The notes below the pieces were generated by a model. That model saw only the letters and a list, made by a program, of their open reading frames with translations, had not been told where the DNA came from and did not search any database. From CATQHS01 sp963422655 (GTDB lineage Bacteria; Actinomycetota; Acidimicrobiia; Acidimicrobiales; Aldehydirespiratoraceae): a stretch of 64,000 nt of DNA. The DNA is taken from the NCBI GenBank assembly GCA_963422655.1, contig OY730440.1, forward strand, positions 930,001 to 994,000, written 5' to 3'. A program made the position numbers and the translations under genes. This document shows, piece after piece, positions 34,187 through 43,312 of the stretch (position 1 is its first letter; each line of letters starts with the position of its first letter).

Positions 34187-36054
34187 CTCGACCCGATGGT
34201 AGTTGCGCCATGCAGGGCTCGGTGCACGTTTCTGGCTACTTCGTCGGGCAGCCACGACAGCGCTTCGAGTTCGCTCAGCTCGGCCCGCTGCACGGCCCGC
34301 ACCCCACCCAGTTCCCGTACCAATCGGAGGCGACGGTTCGGACCCAGGCCTTCGATGCCGTCGAGCACCGACCGGGTCATCCGTTTGCCGCGCAGTGATC
34401 GGTGGTAGGCGAGGGCGAAGCGGTGGCTCTCGTCTCGTATCCGCTGCAGCATGTAAAGGGCTTCTGACCCCCGGGGGATGCGGACCGGCTCGGCCCGGCG
34501 AGGTATGAATATCTCCTCGAACTGCTTGGCCAGAGCCGCGGCCGGGATCTCCGAACCCAGACCGAGCTCTTCGAGTACCCGCAGCGCCACGCCGAGCTGG
34601 CCCCGGCCTCCGTCGACCAGCAGCAACTGGGGCGGGTAGGAGAAACGATCGTCGCGTTCATCCACGGGTCTGGATCTCTGTTCCAAGAAGTTGGTCAACC
34701 GCCGGGTCAGTACCTCCTCCATGGCCGCGAAGTCGTCGTTGCCGCTCACCGAGCGGATCCGGAACCGCCGGTACTGCGAGGGCTTGGCCAGACCGTCTTC
34801 CACCACCACCATCGAGCCCACGTAGTCCCGGCCCGAGATGTGACTCATGTCGTAACACTCGATACGCAACGGCGCCGTCGGCAGCTCCAGATGGTGCTGG
34901 AGCTCGTTGAGAGCCCGAGCCCGACTGTTGTGATCGTTGGCTCGCTTGAGCCGGTGCCGAGTGAAGGACTCCTCGGCGTTTTGGGTCACGGTGTGCTGGA
35001 GCGCCCGCTTGTCGCCTCTCTGAGGGACCCGGATCTCCACCTGCGTCCCCCGCATCTCTCCCAACCACTCCCGATACAGGTCAACGTTGGCGGGAAGGTT
35101 CGGGACCAGCACCGTCTTGGGCCAACCCAGTGGGTTGTCCTCGAAGTACAACCGTTCCAGCACCCGACTGACCAGCTCGGGCCGATCCAGTTCCTCGACC
35201 CTGTCCACCACGAAACCCCGCCGCCCGGTGACCCGACCCTTGCGAACGTAGAAGACCTGGACCGCCGCTTCCAGCTCGTCGTCGAAGATCCCGACCACGT
35301 CCAGGTCTTCGTGACGCGATCCCACCATCTGCTGGGTCTCCACCGCCTTGCCCACCGCGGTCAGCCTGTCCCGGAGCCGAGCGGCCCGCTCGTAGTCGAG
35401 CTGATCCGAAGCGGCCTCCATCTCGGTCCGGAGCCGTTCCAGCACCCCGTCGGTGTCGCCTTCGAGAAACCGCAGCAGCTCACTGACCAACCCGGCGTAC
35501 TCCTGCGCGCCGATCTGGCCCACACACGGCGCCGCGCACTTCTCGATGTGGAAGAGCAGGCACGGTTTGCCCAGCTTGGCGTGGCGGTTGAACTTGCCGT
35601 CGGTACAGGTCCGTATGGGGAAAGTGCGCAACAACAGATCCAACGTCTCGCGGATGGCGTAGGCGTGGCCGTAGGGGCCGAAGTAGCGGTTACCTTTCTT
35701 GCGCCGGCCCCGCATGACCATGGCTCGGGGCCACTGGTCGATGGTGGTGACGCACAGGAAGGGGTAGGACTTGTCGTCGGTGTAGCGAACGTTGAAGCGG
35801 GGTTTGTGGCGCTGGATCAACGAGAACTCCAGCATCAAGGCTTCGACCTCGTTGGCGACTTGGATCCACTCCACCGAGGCCGCGCTCTGCACCATCTGGC
35901 GGGTCCGCAGCGGCAGGTTCTGGCCGAAGTAGCTCGACAGCCGCGACCGCAGGTTCTTGGCCTTGCCCACGTAGACGACCCGGCCGTCGGCGTCTTTGAA
36001 CTGGTAGGACCCGGGTCCGTCGGGGATGGACCCAGGAGCCGGGCGCAGTGCCAT
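34183..36054 (-). CDS. uvrC: UvrABC system protein C (excinuclease subunit)
   Basis: The 623-residue nuclease makes both incisions in nucleotide-excision repair. It begins with a GIY-YIG domain (GSYQFKDADGRVVYVGKAKN), has a Cys-rich FHIEKCAAPCVG segment and a UvrB-binding region near 205-240, then the RNase H-like domain (ECYDMSHISG, LLLVDGGRGQL) and a C-terminal helix-hairpin-helix. It follows uvrA by eight bases, so all three excinuclease genes lie together. Confidence 0.97.
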   Translation of the reverse strand: MALRPAPGSIPDGPGSYQFKDADGRVVYVGKAKNLRSRLSSYFGQNLPLRTRQMVQSAASVEWIQVANEVEALMLEFSLIQRHKPRFNVRYTDDKSYPFLCVTTIDQWPRAMVMRGRRKKGNRYFGPYGHAYAIRETLDLLLRTFPIRTCTDGKFNRHAKLGKPCLLFHIEKCAAPCVGQIGAQEYAGLVSELLRFLEGDTDGVLERLRTEMEAASDQLDYERAARLRDRLTAVGKAVETQQMVGSRHEDLDVVGIFDDELEAAVQVFYVRKGRVTGRRGFVVDRVEELDRPELVSRVLERLYFEDNPLGWPKTVLVPNLPANVDLYREWLGEMRGTQVEIRVPQRGDKRALQHTVTQNAEESFTRHRLKRANDHNSRARALNELQHHLELPTAPLRIECYDMSHISGRDYVGSMVVVEDGLAKPSQYRRFRIRSVSGNDDFAAMEEVLTRRLTNFLEQRSRPVDERDDRFSYPPQLLLVDGGRGQLGVALRVLEELGLGSEIPAAALAKQFEEIFIPRRAEPVRIPRGSEALYMLQRIRDESHRFALAYHRSLRGKRMTRSVLDGIEGLGPNRRLRLVRELGGVRAVQRAELSELEALSWLPDEVARNVHRALHGATTIGSR

Positions 36055-36062
36055 GGCCGAGG

Positions 36063-38918
36063 TCAGTTCCCCGGGTCGAGCAGGGCCCGCAGGAACCGGC
36101 CCGTATGGCTCTCAGGCACCTCCGCCACCGTTTCGGGAACCCCGGTGGCCACTATCCGGCCCCCACCCGATCCACCCTCGGGTCCGAGATCGATGATCCA
36201 GTCCGCGGTCTTGATCACATCCAGATTGTGCTCGATAACCACCACGGTGTTGCCTTGGTCCACCAGCCGGCTCAGCACGCCCAGCAGCTTGCGGACATCC
36301 TCGAAATGCAAGCCGGTGGTCGGCTCGTCGAGGATGTACATGGTGTGACCGGTGGAGCGTTTGGCCAGTTCGCTCGAAAGCTTCACCCGCTGGGCCTCGC
36401 CTCCCGACAGGGTCGGGGCGGACTGGCCCAAGCGCACATAACCCAGCCCGACGTCTACGAGGGTCCGCACGTGACGGGCGATGACAGGCTGGTTGATGAA
36501 GAACTCGAGGGCGTCGGCGCATGGCATGTCCAACACGTCGGCGATGTTTCGACCCTTGAAGGTGACCTCCAGGGTGTCCCGGTTGTAACGGCGGCCCTTG
36601 CACACCTCGCACGGCACGTACACGTCGGGAAGGAAGTGCATCTCGATCTTGATGGTGCCGTCACCCTGACAGGCATCGCAGCGGCCCCCCTTGACATTGA
36701 ACGAGAACCGCCCGGGTAGGTAGCCCCGCATCTTGGATTCGGGGGTCTGGGCAAAGAGCTTGCGAATATGATTGAACACGCCGGTGTAGGTGGCCGGGTT
36801 GGAGCGGGGGGTTCGACCGATGGGCGACTGGTCGATAGCGATGACTTTGTCCAAGGTCTCGGCCCCTTCGATCCGGGTGTGGCGGCCGGGCGGGACTTTG
36901 GAGCTGTAGATCCTCTGCATCAGCGCCCTGTGCAGGATCTCGTTCACCAGCGACGACTTGCCCGAGCCCGACACTCCGGTCACGCAGACGAACATGCCCA
37001 GCGGCAACTCGACGTCGATGTCGTCGAGATTGTTCTCCCGGGCCCCCCGGATGGTCAGCCTGGCGCCATCCCCGGGGCGGCGCAGAGGCGGCAGCTCGAT
37101 CCGGCTCCGCCCCGACAGGTACTGGCCGGTCACGGACTCCGTCTCGGCCATCAGCCCTTCGACGGTACCCGAGTGCACGATGCACCCACCGTGCTCGCCG
37201 GCGCCCGGTCCGATGTCGACCACATGATCGGCCACTCGGATGGTCTCCTCGTCGTGTTCGACCACGAGCACGGTGTTGCCGAGGTCCCGCATGCGCATCA
37301 GCGTCTCGATCAAGCGCCGGTTGTCCCGCTGGTGCAGACCGATGGAGGGCTCGTCGAGCACGTACAGAACCCCGACCAACCCCGATCCGACCTGGCTGGC
37401 CAGCCTGATGCGCTGAGCCTCCCCGCCGGCCAGGGTGGCGGCGCTGCGGGCCAGGTCGAGGTAGTCCAGACCGACGTCGAGAAGAAACCCGAGCCGGGAT
37501 CGGATCTCCTTGAGTACCTGCTCGGCGATGATGGTGTCGCGGTCGTCGAGTTGGAGGTCCACCACGGTCTTGGCCGCTTCCGCTATCGACATGGCACAGA
37601 GGTCGTGGATGCTGTAGCCGCCGACCGTGACCGCCAGCGACATGGGGTTGAGCCGGGCCCCTTCGCACTCGGAGCAGGGCACCTGGCGCATGTAACCCTC
37701 GATCTGGTCCCGGGTGGCGTCGCTCTCGGCTTCTTCGTGGCGACGCATGAGGTAGGGCACCGCCCCCTCGAACCGGGACTGGTAGGTGCGAACCCGGTTG
37801 TAGCGATTCCGGTAACGGACCTCGATCCGGCCCTCGACGCCCCGGCCGTAGAGCAGCAGATTGCGCTGGCGAGCGGTGAGAGACCGCCACGGCTCGGTCT
37901 GAGGTATGTCGTATTCCTCGCAGACCGCCTCCACCAGCCGGGAGAAGTAACGGGATCGGCCGCTGGCCCACGGCGAGATGGCCCCGGCTGCGATGCTGGC
38001 GGTGGGATCGGGGACGACGAGCTGGGGATCGACCTCGAAGACGGTGCCCAACCCGTCGCAGTGAACACAGGCGCCGTAGGGAGAGTTGAACGAGAAGTTG
38101 CGGGGGGCCAGCTCCTCGAACGACTTGCCGTCGGAGGGCCGGGCCAAGTGCTGACTGAACACGATCCTGGCCGCTTCGCCGTTGTCGCCGGTTCGGCTGG
38201 CGATGTCGATCTCGACCACCCCGGCCGCCAGACCCAGAGCCGTTTCCACCGAGTCGGTCAGCCGGCGCTCGATGCCGGGGCGCAGCACCAACCGGTCGAC
38301 TACGACGCTGATGTCGTGCATCTCGTAACGGGCCAGGTCGAGCTGGTTGGACGCGGCCAGCTCGACCAGTTCGCCGTCGACGACGGCCCGGACGTAACCC
38401 TGGGCGGCCAGATCGTCCAGCAGCGTGTCGTAAGTGCCTTTGCGGCCCCGCACCACCGGGGCCAGGATCTGGAACCGCGTGCCCTCTTCCGTCATCAGGA
38501 CCCGATCGACGATCTGCTGGGGGGTCTGGCGGATCAGCCGCTCGCCGGTCTCGGGGTCGTGGGGGATGCCGATGCGGGCGAAGAGCAACCGCAGGTAGTC
38601 GTAGATCTCGGTGACGGTGCCCACCGTCGACCGGGGGTTGCGCGACGCGCTCTTCTGATCTATGGAGATGGCCGGTGACAAGCCCTCGATGAAATCGACG
38701 TCGGGCTTTTCCATCTGGCCCAGGAACTGGCGGGCGTATGCCGACAGGGACTCGACGTAGCGGCGCTGACCCTCGGCGTAGATGGTGTCGAAAGCCAGCG
38801 AGCTCTTACCCGATCCCGACAGACCGGTGAACACGATCAGCCGACCCCGGGGTAGGTCGAGGTCTACGTCTTTGAGGTTGTGCTCCCGGGCTCCCCTGAC
38901 GACGAGGCGATCGACCAC
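36063..38918 (-). CDS. uvrA: UvrABC system protein A (ATPase)
   Basis: The 951-residue damage-recognition ATPase has two ABC modules: Walker A FTGLSGSGKSSLAFDT near residue 32 and TGVSGSGKSSLVNE near 645, with signature segments LSGGEAQR around 490 and 825 (the first reads LAGGEAQR). The Zn motif of the C-terminal half (CDACQGDG with CEVCKGRR) is intact. At the first site, PHDPETG replaces the CxxC found in many homologues. Confidence 0.97.
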   Translation of the reverse strand: MVDRLVVRGAREHNLKDVDLDLPRGRLIVFTGLSGSGKSSLAFDTIYAEGQRRYVESLSAYARQFLGQMEKPDVDFIEGLSPAISIDQKSASRNPRSTVGTVTEIYDYLRLLFARIGIPHDPETGERLIRQTPQQIVDRVLMTEEGTRFQILAPVVRGRKGTYDTLLDDLAAQGYVRAVVDGELVELAASNQLDLARYEMHDISVVVDRLVLRPGIERRLTDSVETALGLAAGVVEIDIASRTGDNGEAARIVFSQHLARPSDGKSFEELAPRNFSFNSPYGACVHCDGLGTVFEVDPQLVVPDPTASIAAGAISPWASGRSRYFSRLVEAVCEEYDIPQTEPWRSLTARQRNLLLYGRGVEGRIEVRYRNRYNRVRTYQSRFEGAVPYLMRRHEEAESDATRDQIEGYMRQVPCSECEGARLNPMSLAVTVGGYSIHDLCAMSIAEAAKTVVDLQLDDRDTIIAEQVLKEIRSRLGFLLDVGLDYLDLARSAATLAGGEAQRIRLASQVGSGLVGVLYVLDEPSIGLHQRDNRRLIETLMRMRDLGNTVLVVEHDEETIRVADHVVDIGPGAGEHGGCIVHSGTVEGLMAETESVTGQYLSGRSRIELPPLRRPGDGARLTIRGARENNLDDIDVELPLGMFVCVTGVSGSGKSSLVNEILHRALMQRIYSSKVPPGRHTRIEGAETLDKVIAIDQSPIGRTPRSNPATYTGVFNHIRKLFAQTPESKMRGYLPGRFSFNVKGGRCDACQGDGTIKIEMHFLPDVYVPCEVCKGRRYNRDTLEVTFKGRNIADVLDMPCADALEFFINQPVIARHVRTLVDVGLGYVRLGQSAPTLSGGEAQRVKLSSELAKRSTGHTMYILDEPTTGLHFEDVRKLLGVLSRLVDQGNTVVVIEHNLDVIKTADWIIDLGPEGGSGGGRIVATGVPETVAEVPESHTGRFLRALLDPGN

Positions 38919-39012
38919 GGCGACACTCTAACCAACTCCTCCGGCTCGCCCGGCGGGTGCACCAACACCTGTTCGATCAGCGGAGAGTGGCCGGGTTTCT
39001 GCGCGTCGTCGC

Positions 39013-41058
39013 TCAGGCGCTGATCTCTCGCAGCTCGCGGCGCAGGTCCTTGATCTCGTCGCGGAGCCGGGCCGCGTATTCGAATTTCAGCTCGGCGGCG
39101 GCTTCTCGCATCTCCTCCTCGAGGGTGAAGATCAGTCGCTCCAGCTCGGCGTCGGGTAGGTCTCCCAGATTCTGAGCCGCCCGGCGGCGGGCCGAGAGGT
39201 CGCTGGCGCGGTCGGGGACGGTCCCGGCCCGGTCGGGCCGGATGAGCGACAAGATGTCAGTGACGGCTTTGCGGACCGTCTGAGGGTCGATGCCGTGGGC
39301 GGCGTTGTAGTTCTGCTGGAGCCGGCGCCGGCGCATCGTCTCGGAGATGGCCCGCCGCATCGATTCGGTCATCTCGTCGGCGTACATCACCACTTGGCCG
39401 TCCACGTTGCGGGCGGCCCGGCCGATGGTCTGGATCAGCGAGGTCTCGCTGCGCAGAAACCCTTCCTTGTCGGCGTCGAGTATGGCCACCAGCGACACTT
39501 CGGGTAGGTCCAGACCCTCCCGCAGCAAGTTGATGCCTACCAGCACGTCGAACTCACCCAAGCGCAGGTCACGCAAGATCTCGATCCGCTGCACGGTGTC
39601 GACCTCGCTGTGCAGATAGCGAACCCGCAACCCCAGTTCCAAGAGGTAGTCGGTCAGGTCCTCGGCCATCTTCTTGGTGAGGGTGGTGACCAGCACCCTC
39701 TGATCGCGCCCGACCCGCGCCGCGATCATCTCCTGGAGATCGTCGATCTGGCCCTTGGTCGGCTTCACCACAACTTCCGGGTCGATCAGACCGGTGGGGC
39801 GGACGATCTGCTCCACCACTTGGGAAGACACGTCCATCTCGTAGCGACCGGGCGTCGCCGACAGGAAGATCACCTGGTTGAGCCGGTCCATGACCTCCTC
39901 GAAACGAAGGGGTCGGTTGTCGGCTGCGGAGGGCAGGCGAAAGCCGTGCTCGATGAGCATTTGCTTGCGGCTTCGGTCGCCTTCGTACTGACCGTGGAGC
40001 TGGGGGACGGCCACATGGGACTCGTCTATGACCATCAAGAAATCGTCGGGAAAGTAGTCGAGCAAGGTGTAGGGGGACTCACCGGGTTCCCGCCCGTCGA
40101 TCGGGGCCGAGTAGTTCTCGATCCCGTTGCAATAACCCAGCTCGGCCATCATCTCCAAGTCGTACTCGGTGCGCATCCGCAGGCGCTGGGCTTCCAGCAG
40201 TTTCCCTTCCCGTTCGAAGCCGGCGAGGCGCTCGGCCAGCTCCACCTCGATCCGAGCGATGGCGGACTGCATGCGTTCGGGGCTGGTGGCGTAGTGGGAG
40301 GCCGGGAACACCACCAGATCCTCGAGACGGCCCAGACGCTCACCGGTGACCGGATCCACCATCGTGATCTGCTCGATCTCGTCGCCGAACAGCTCGACCC
40401 GCACCACCGTCTCGTCGTAGGCCGGATGGATTTCGATCGTGTCGCCCCGGACCCGGAAGCGACCCCGGGCCAGATTCATGTCGTTGCGCTCGTACTGGAG
40501 ATCGACCAGCCGACGCAGGATGGAACGCTGGTCGTACTCCGAGCCCTGCCGCAGCACCAGTAGTTGGGTCTCGTACTCCTCGGGCGAGCCCAGACCGTAG
40601 ATGGCTGATACCGACGCCACCACGATCGTGTCTCGCCGGGTCAGCAGAGCCGAGGTGGCCGAGTGGCGCAGGCGGTCGATCTCGTCGTTGACCGACGAGT
40701 CCTTCTCGATGTAGGTGTCGCTGGATGCTATGTAGGCCTCGGGCTGGTAGTAGTCGTAGTAGCTGACGAAGTACTCCACCCGGTTGCCGGGGAAGAGCTC
40801 TCGCAACTCGTTGGCGAGCTGAGCAGCCAACGACTTGTTCGGGGCCAGCACCAGGGTCGGACGCTGCACCCGCTCGATGGTCCAAGCGACGGTGGCGCTC
40901 TTGCCCGAGCCGGTGATGCCCAGCAGCGTCTGGAACCGATCGCCTCGGGTCACCCCGTCGGCCAAGGCCTCGATGGCGCCGGGTTGATCGCCGGCCGGCT
41001 CGAAGGAGGAGACGACCTCGAAGGCGCAACGTTCGACGGGAACCGTGACCGGCGCCAT
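39013..41058 (-). CDS. uvrB: UvrABC system protein B (helicase-like subunit)
   Basis: The product has Walker A GITGSGKSATVA, the beta-hairpin region YYDYYQPEAY, DExx-type DFLMVIDESH, and a C-terminal UvrC-binding coiled coil (LIFTLEEEMREAA). ATG 41058 gives 681 residues beginning MAPVTVPVE and is preferred to the upstream frame start at 41091. Confidence 0.97.
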   Translation of the reverse strand: MAPVTVPVERCAFEVVSSFEPAGDQPGAIEALADGVTRGDRFQTLLGITGSGKSATVAWTIERVQRPTLVLAPNKSLAAQLANELRELFPGNRVEYFVSYYDYYQPEAYIASSDTYIEKDSSVNDEIDRLRHSATSALLTRRDTIVVASVSAIYGLGSPEEYETQLLVLRQGSEYDQRSILRRLVDLQYERNDMNLARGRFRVRGDTIEIHPAYDETVVRVELFGDEIEQITMVDPVTGERLGRLEDLVVFPASHYATSPERMQSAIARIEVELAERLAGFEREGKLLEAQRLRMRTEYDLEMMAELGYCNGIENYSAPIDGREPGESPYTLLDYFPDDFLMVIDESHVAVPQLHGQYEGDRSRKQMLIEHGFRLPSAADNRPLRFEEVMDRLNQVIFLSATPGRYEMDVSSQVVEQIVRPTGLIDPEVVVKPTKGQIDDLQEMIAARVGRDQRVLVTTLTKKMAEDLTDYLLELGLRVRYLHSEVDTVQRIEILRDLRLGEFDVLVGINLLREGLDLPEVSLVAILDADKEGFLRSETSLIQTIGRAARNVDGQVVMYADEMTESMRRAISETMRRRRLQQNYNAAHGIDPQTVRKAVTDILSLIRPDRAGTVPDRASDLSARRRAAQNLGDLPDAELERLIFTLEEEMREAAAELKFEYAARLRDEIKDLRRELREISA

Positions 41059-41105
41059 TCCCGCAGCGTAGCCACGGCCCGGCGCCCCCATCGGGGCCGA
41101 GCCCC

Positions 41106-41732
41106 TCAGTCCGGCACGGGTGGGGCCAACGAGCGAATCCAGTCCCAGCAGTCGTCGATCCGGGTCTCGAGCTCGGCCCGCGAACCGGAGTTGTCGATGA
41201 CGAAATCGGCCGCGGCCAGCCTGGCCTCCCGATCGGCCTGATTGGCCATCCGGGCTCTGGCGTCGTCAGTGGAGAAGTCCCGCTGCTCCACCAAGCGGCG
41301 CACCGCTATCTCCGGATCGGCGTCCACCACCACCACCCCGGCCACTGCGTCGCGGACATCACCGAGGGCCCGCCCGTCGGCGGGCACCAGCAGCGGAATG
41401 TCGATGACGACCACGGCAGTAACCGGCACAGCCCGGCGCCGAGCTGCTATCTCGGCACCTACCGCCGGGTGGACGATAGCGTTGAGCGCGGCCAACTCGA
41501 CTTCATCGCCGAACGCGATGGAAGCCACCGCCGCTCTGTCCAGCACACCTTCGCTGGTGATCACCTTGTCACCCCAGCGATCGACCATAGCCGCGAACAC
41601 GTCGGTACCCGGTCGCTGGAACTCACGGACGATCTCATCGGCGTCGATCAGCACCGCCCCTCGCTCCACCAGAGCAGCCGCAACAGTGGACTTGCCGACT
41701 CCGATCCCACCGGTGAGGGCGATCTCGGGCAC
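41106..41732 (-). CDS. coaE: Dephospho-CoA kinase
   Basis: The 208-residue enzyme phosphorylates dephospho-CoA in the last step of CoA synthesis. The P-loop GGIGVGKSTVA, the DADEIVREFQRPG segment and the C-terminal FVIDNSG are characteristic. The start is GTG 41732, 17 bases after rpsA. In Mycobacterium the gene also follows rpsA, where it is fused to a further domain; no such extension is present here. Confidence 0.94.
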   Translation of the reverse strand: MPEIALTGGIGVGKSTVAAALVERGAVLIDADEIVREFQRPGTDVFAAMVDRWGDKVITSEGVLDRAAVASIAFGDEVELAALNAIVHPAVGAEIAARRRAVPVTAVVVIDIPLLVPADGRALGDVRDAVAGVVVVDADPEIAVRRLVEQRDFSTDDARARMANQADREARLAAADFVIDNSGSRAELETRIDDCWDWIRSLAPPVPD

Positions 41733-41749
41733 AGACGCTCGATGCTGGA

Positions 41750-43147
41750 TCAGCCCGGCTCGGGATTGCCGACGTCTCCGTCGGGCCCGGCCGGGTCCGG
41801 ACCGGCCGAATACTGGGAGCCCCCGGCATCAACGGCTTCGGTGGATGAGCCATCGGCGCCGGTGACCGCGAAGAACTCCTCCCACGCCTGCTGGCCCTCC
41901 GAGGTCGGCTCGGTTCCCAGATCGGCCCCTATGTAGTTGCCCTCGTGGTCGTAGGCGTGCTCGCCGAAGTGCTCTTGGTACTCGGCTGCCACCACCCCGC
42001 CCTCGGCTGCCTGCTTGATCGACAGGCTGATGCGGCGACGGTTCAAGTCGAGGTCGATGATCTTCACCCACAGCTCTTCGCCCGGGGTCACGACCTGCTC
42101 GGGAAGTTCGACATGATGGGCTGACATCTCCGAGATATGGACCAAGCCCTCGATGCCGTCGCCCACCTGCACGAAAGATCCGAACGGAACGAGCTTGGTG
42201 ATACGCCCGTAGACCAACTCCCCAACCCGGTGGCCAGCCGCGAAGTCCTGCCACGGGTCTTGCTGGGTGGCCTTCAACGACAAGCTGATCCGCTCCCGAG
42301 AAAGGTCCACCTCCAGAACCTGGACGTCGATCTCGTCGCCCACCGCCACCACCGAGCCGGGATGTTCGACGTGCTTCCACGACAGCTCCGAGACATGCAC
42401 CAAGCCGTCCATGCCGCCCAGATCGACGAAAGCCCCGAAGTTGACCACCGAAGACACCACTCCCCGCCGGACCTCACCGGGACGGAGATTGTCGAGGAAT
42501 GCCTCCCGCAGCTCTCGTTGCGCCTCCTCCAACCAAGCCCGGCGGCTGAGCACGACGTTGTTGCGGTTCCTGTCCAGCTCGATGATCTTGGCCTCGATCT
42601 CCCGGTTTATGTAGGGCTTCAGATCTCGGACCCGGCGCAGTTCCACCAAGGAGGCGGGCAGGAAGCCCCGTAACCCGATGTCGACGATCAGTCCGCCCTT
42701 GACCACCTCTATGACCGAGCCACTGACCACGCCGCCGCTCTCTTTGACCTTCTCGATCCGACCCCAGGCCCGTTCGTACTGGGCCCGTTTCTTGGACAGG
42801 ATCAGTCGGCCTTCCTTGTCCTCCCTGGTGATCACCAGCGCCTCGATGATCTCACCCAACGCCACCACCTCGGTGGGATCGACGTCGTTGCGGATACTCA
42901 GCTCACGGGCGGGGATCACGCCCTCGGACTTGTAGCCGATGTCGATCAGGGCTTCGTCCCTGTCGACCCGCATGACCGTGCCTTCGATGATCTGTCCGTC
43001 CTCGACCAGCACCATCGACGAGGTGTAAGCATCCTCCAAGCTGATGTCCTCGAGGTCGTCTTCGACGATGGGACGGGGAATGTAGGAACCATCCTCGGCG
43101 AAGGTTCCCATCTCGGTGGTATCGGTCAGTTGGGCGGTGTCGGTCAC
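41750..43147 (-). CDS. rpsA: 30S ribosomal protein S1
   Basis: The 465-residue protein has four S1 RNA-binding domains (about 50-120, 135-200, 220-290 and 305-375; E. coli S1 has six), of the form GxVxxVxxFGAFVDLGG and VHISEMSAHH, and an acidic N-terminus and C-terminal tail. It helps unstructured mRNAs bind the ribosome, which may matter here because many genes have weak or leaderless starts. Confidence 0.95.
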   Translation of the reverse strand: MTDTAQLTDTTEMGTFAEDGSYIPRPIVEDDLEDISLEDAYTSSMVLVEDGQIIEGTVMRVDRDEALIDIGYKSEGVIPARELSIRNDVDPTEVVALGEIIEALVITREDKEGRLILSKKRAQYERAWGRIEKVKESGGVVSGSVIEVVKGGLIVDIGLRGFLPASLVELRRVRDLKPYINREIEAKIIELDRNRNNVVLSRRAWLEEAQRELREAFLDNLRPGEVRRGVVSSVVNFGAFVDLGGMDGLVHVSELSWKHVEHPGSVVAVGDEIDVQVLEVDLSRERISLSLKATQQDPWQDFAAGHRVGELVYGRITKLVPFGSFVQVGDGIEGLVHISEMSAHHVELPEQVVTPGEELWVKIIDLDLNRRRISLSIKQAAEGGVVAAEYQEHFGEHAYDHEGNYIGADLGTEPTSEGQQAWEEFFAVTGADGSSTEAVDAGGSQYSAGPDPAGPDGDVGNPEPG

Positions 43148-43285
43148 GGTCGGCTCGCGGTCATGGAAATCCTCGGACCGCCTCGGTGACGGCCAAGCCG
43201 CGATCGCGGCCCTGCGAGGATACCCGAACGCCGAGATACTCCGACGGCTCGGCCGGCGCTGGCCGGCCGACGCCAGCCCGCCTGT

Positions 43286-43312
43286 CTACCCCGGCTCCTA
43301 CCCCGGCTCCTA
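43286..43312. repeat. 12-bp tandem duplication at the polA stop codon
   Basis: CTACCCCGGCTC occurs twice next to CTATCCC. On the minus strand, each unit repeats the TAG stop of polA. Confidence 0.8.

Noticed and set aside
36768..38678. Long plus-strand frame opposite uvrA
   Set aside because: It is a shadow of a strongly conserved gene on the other strand.
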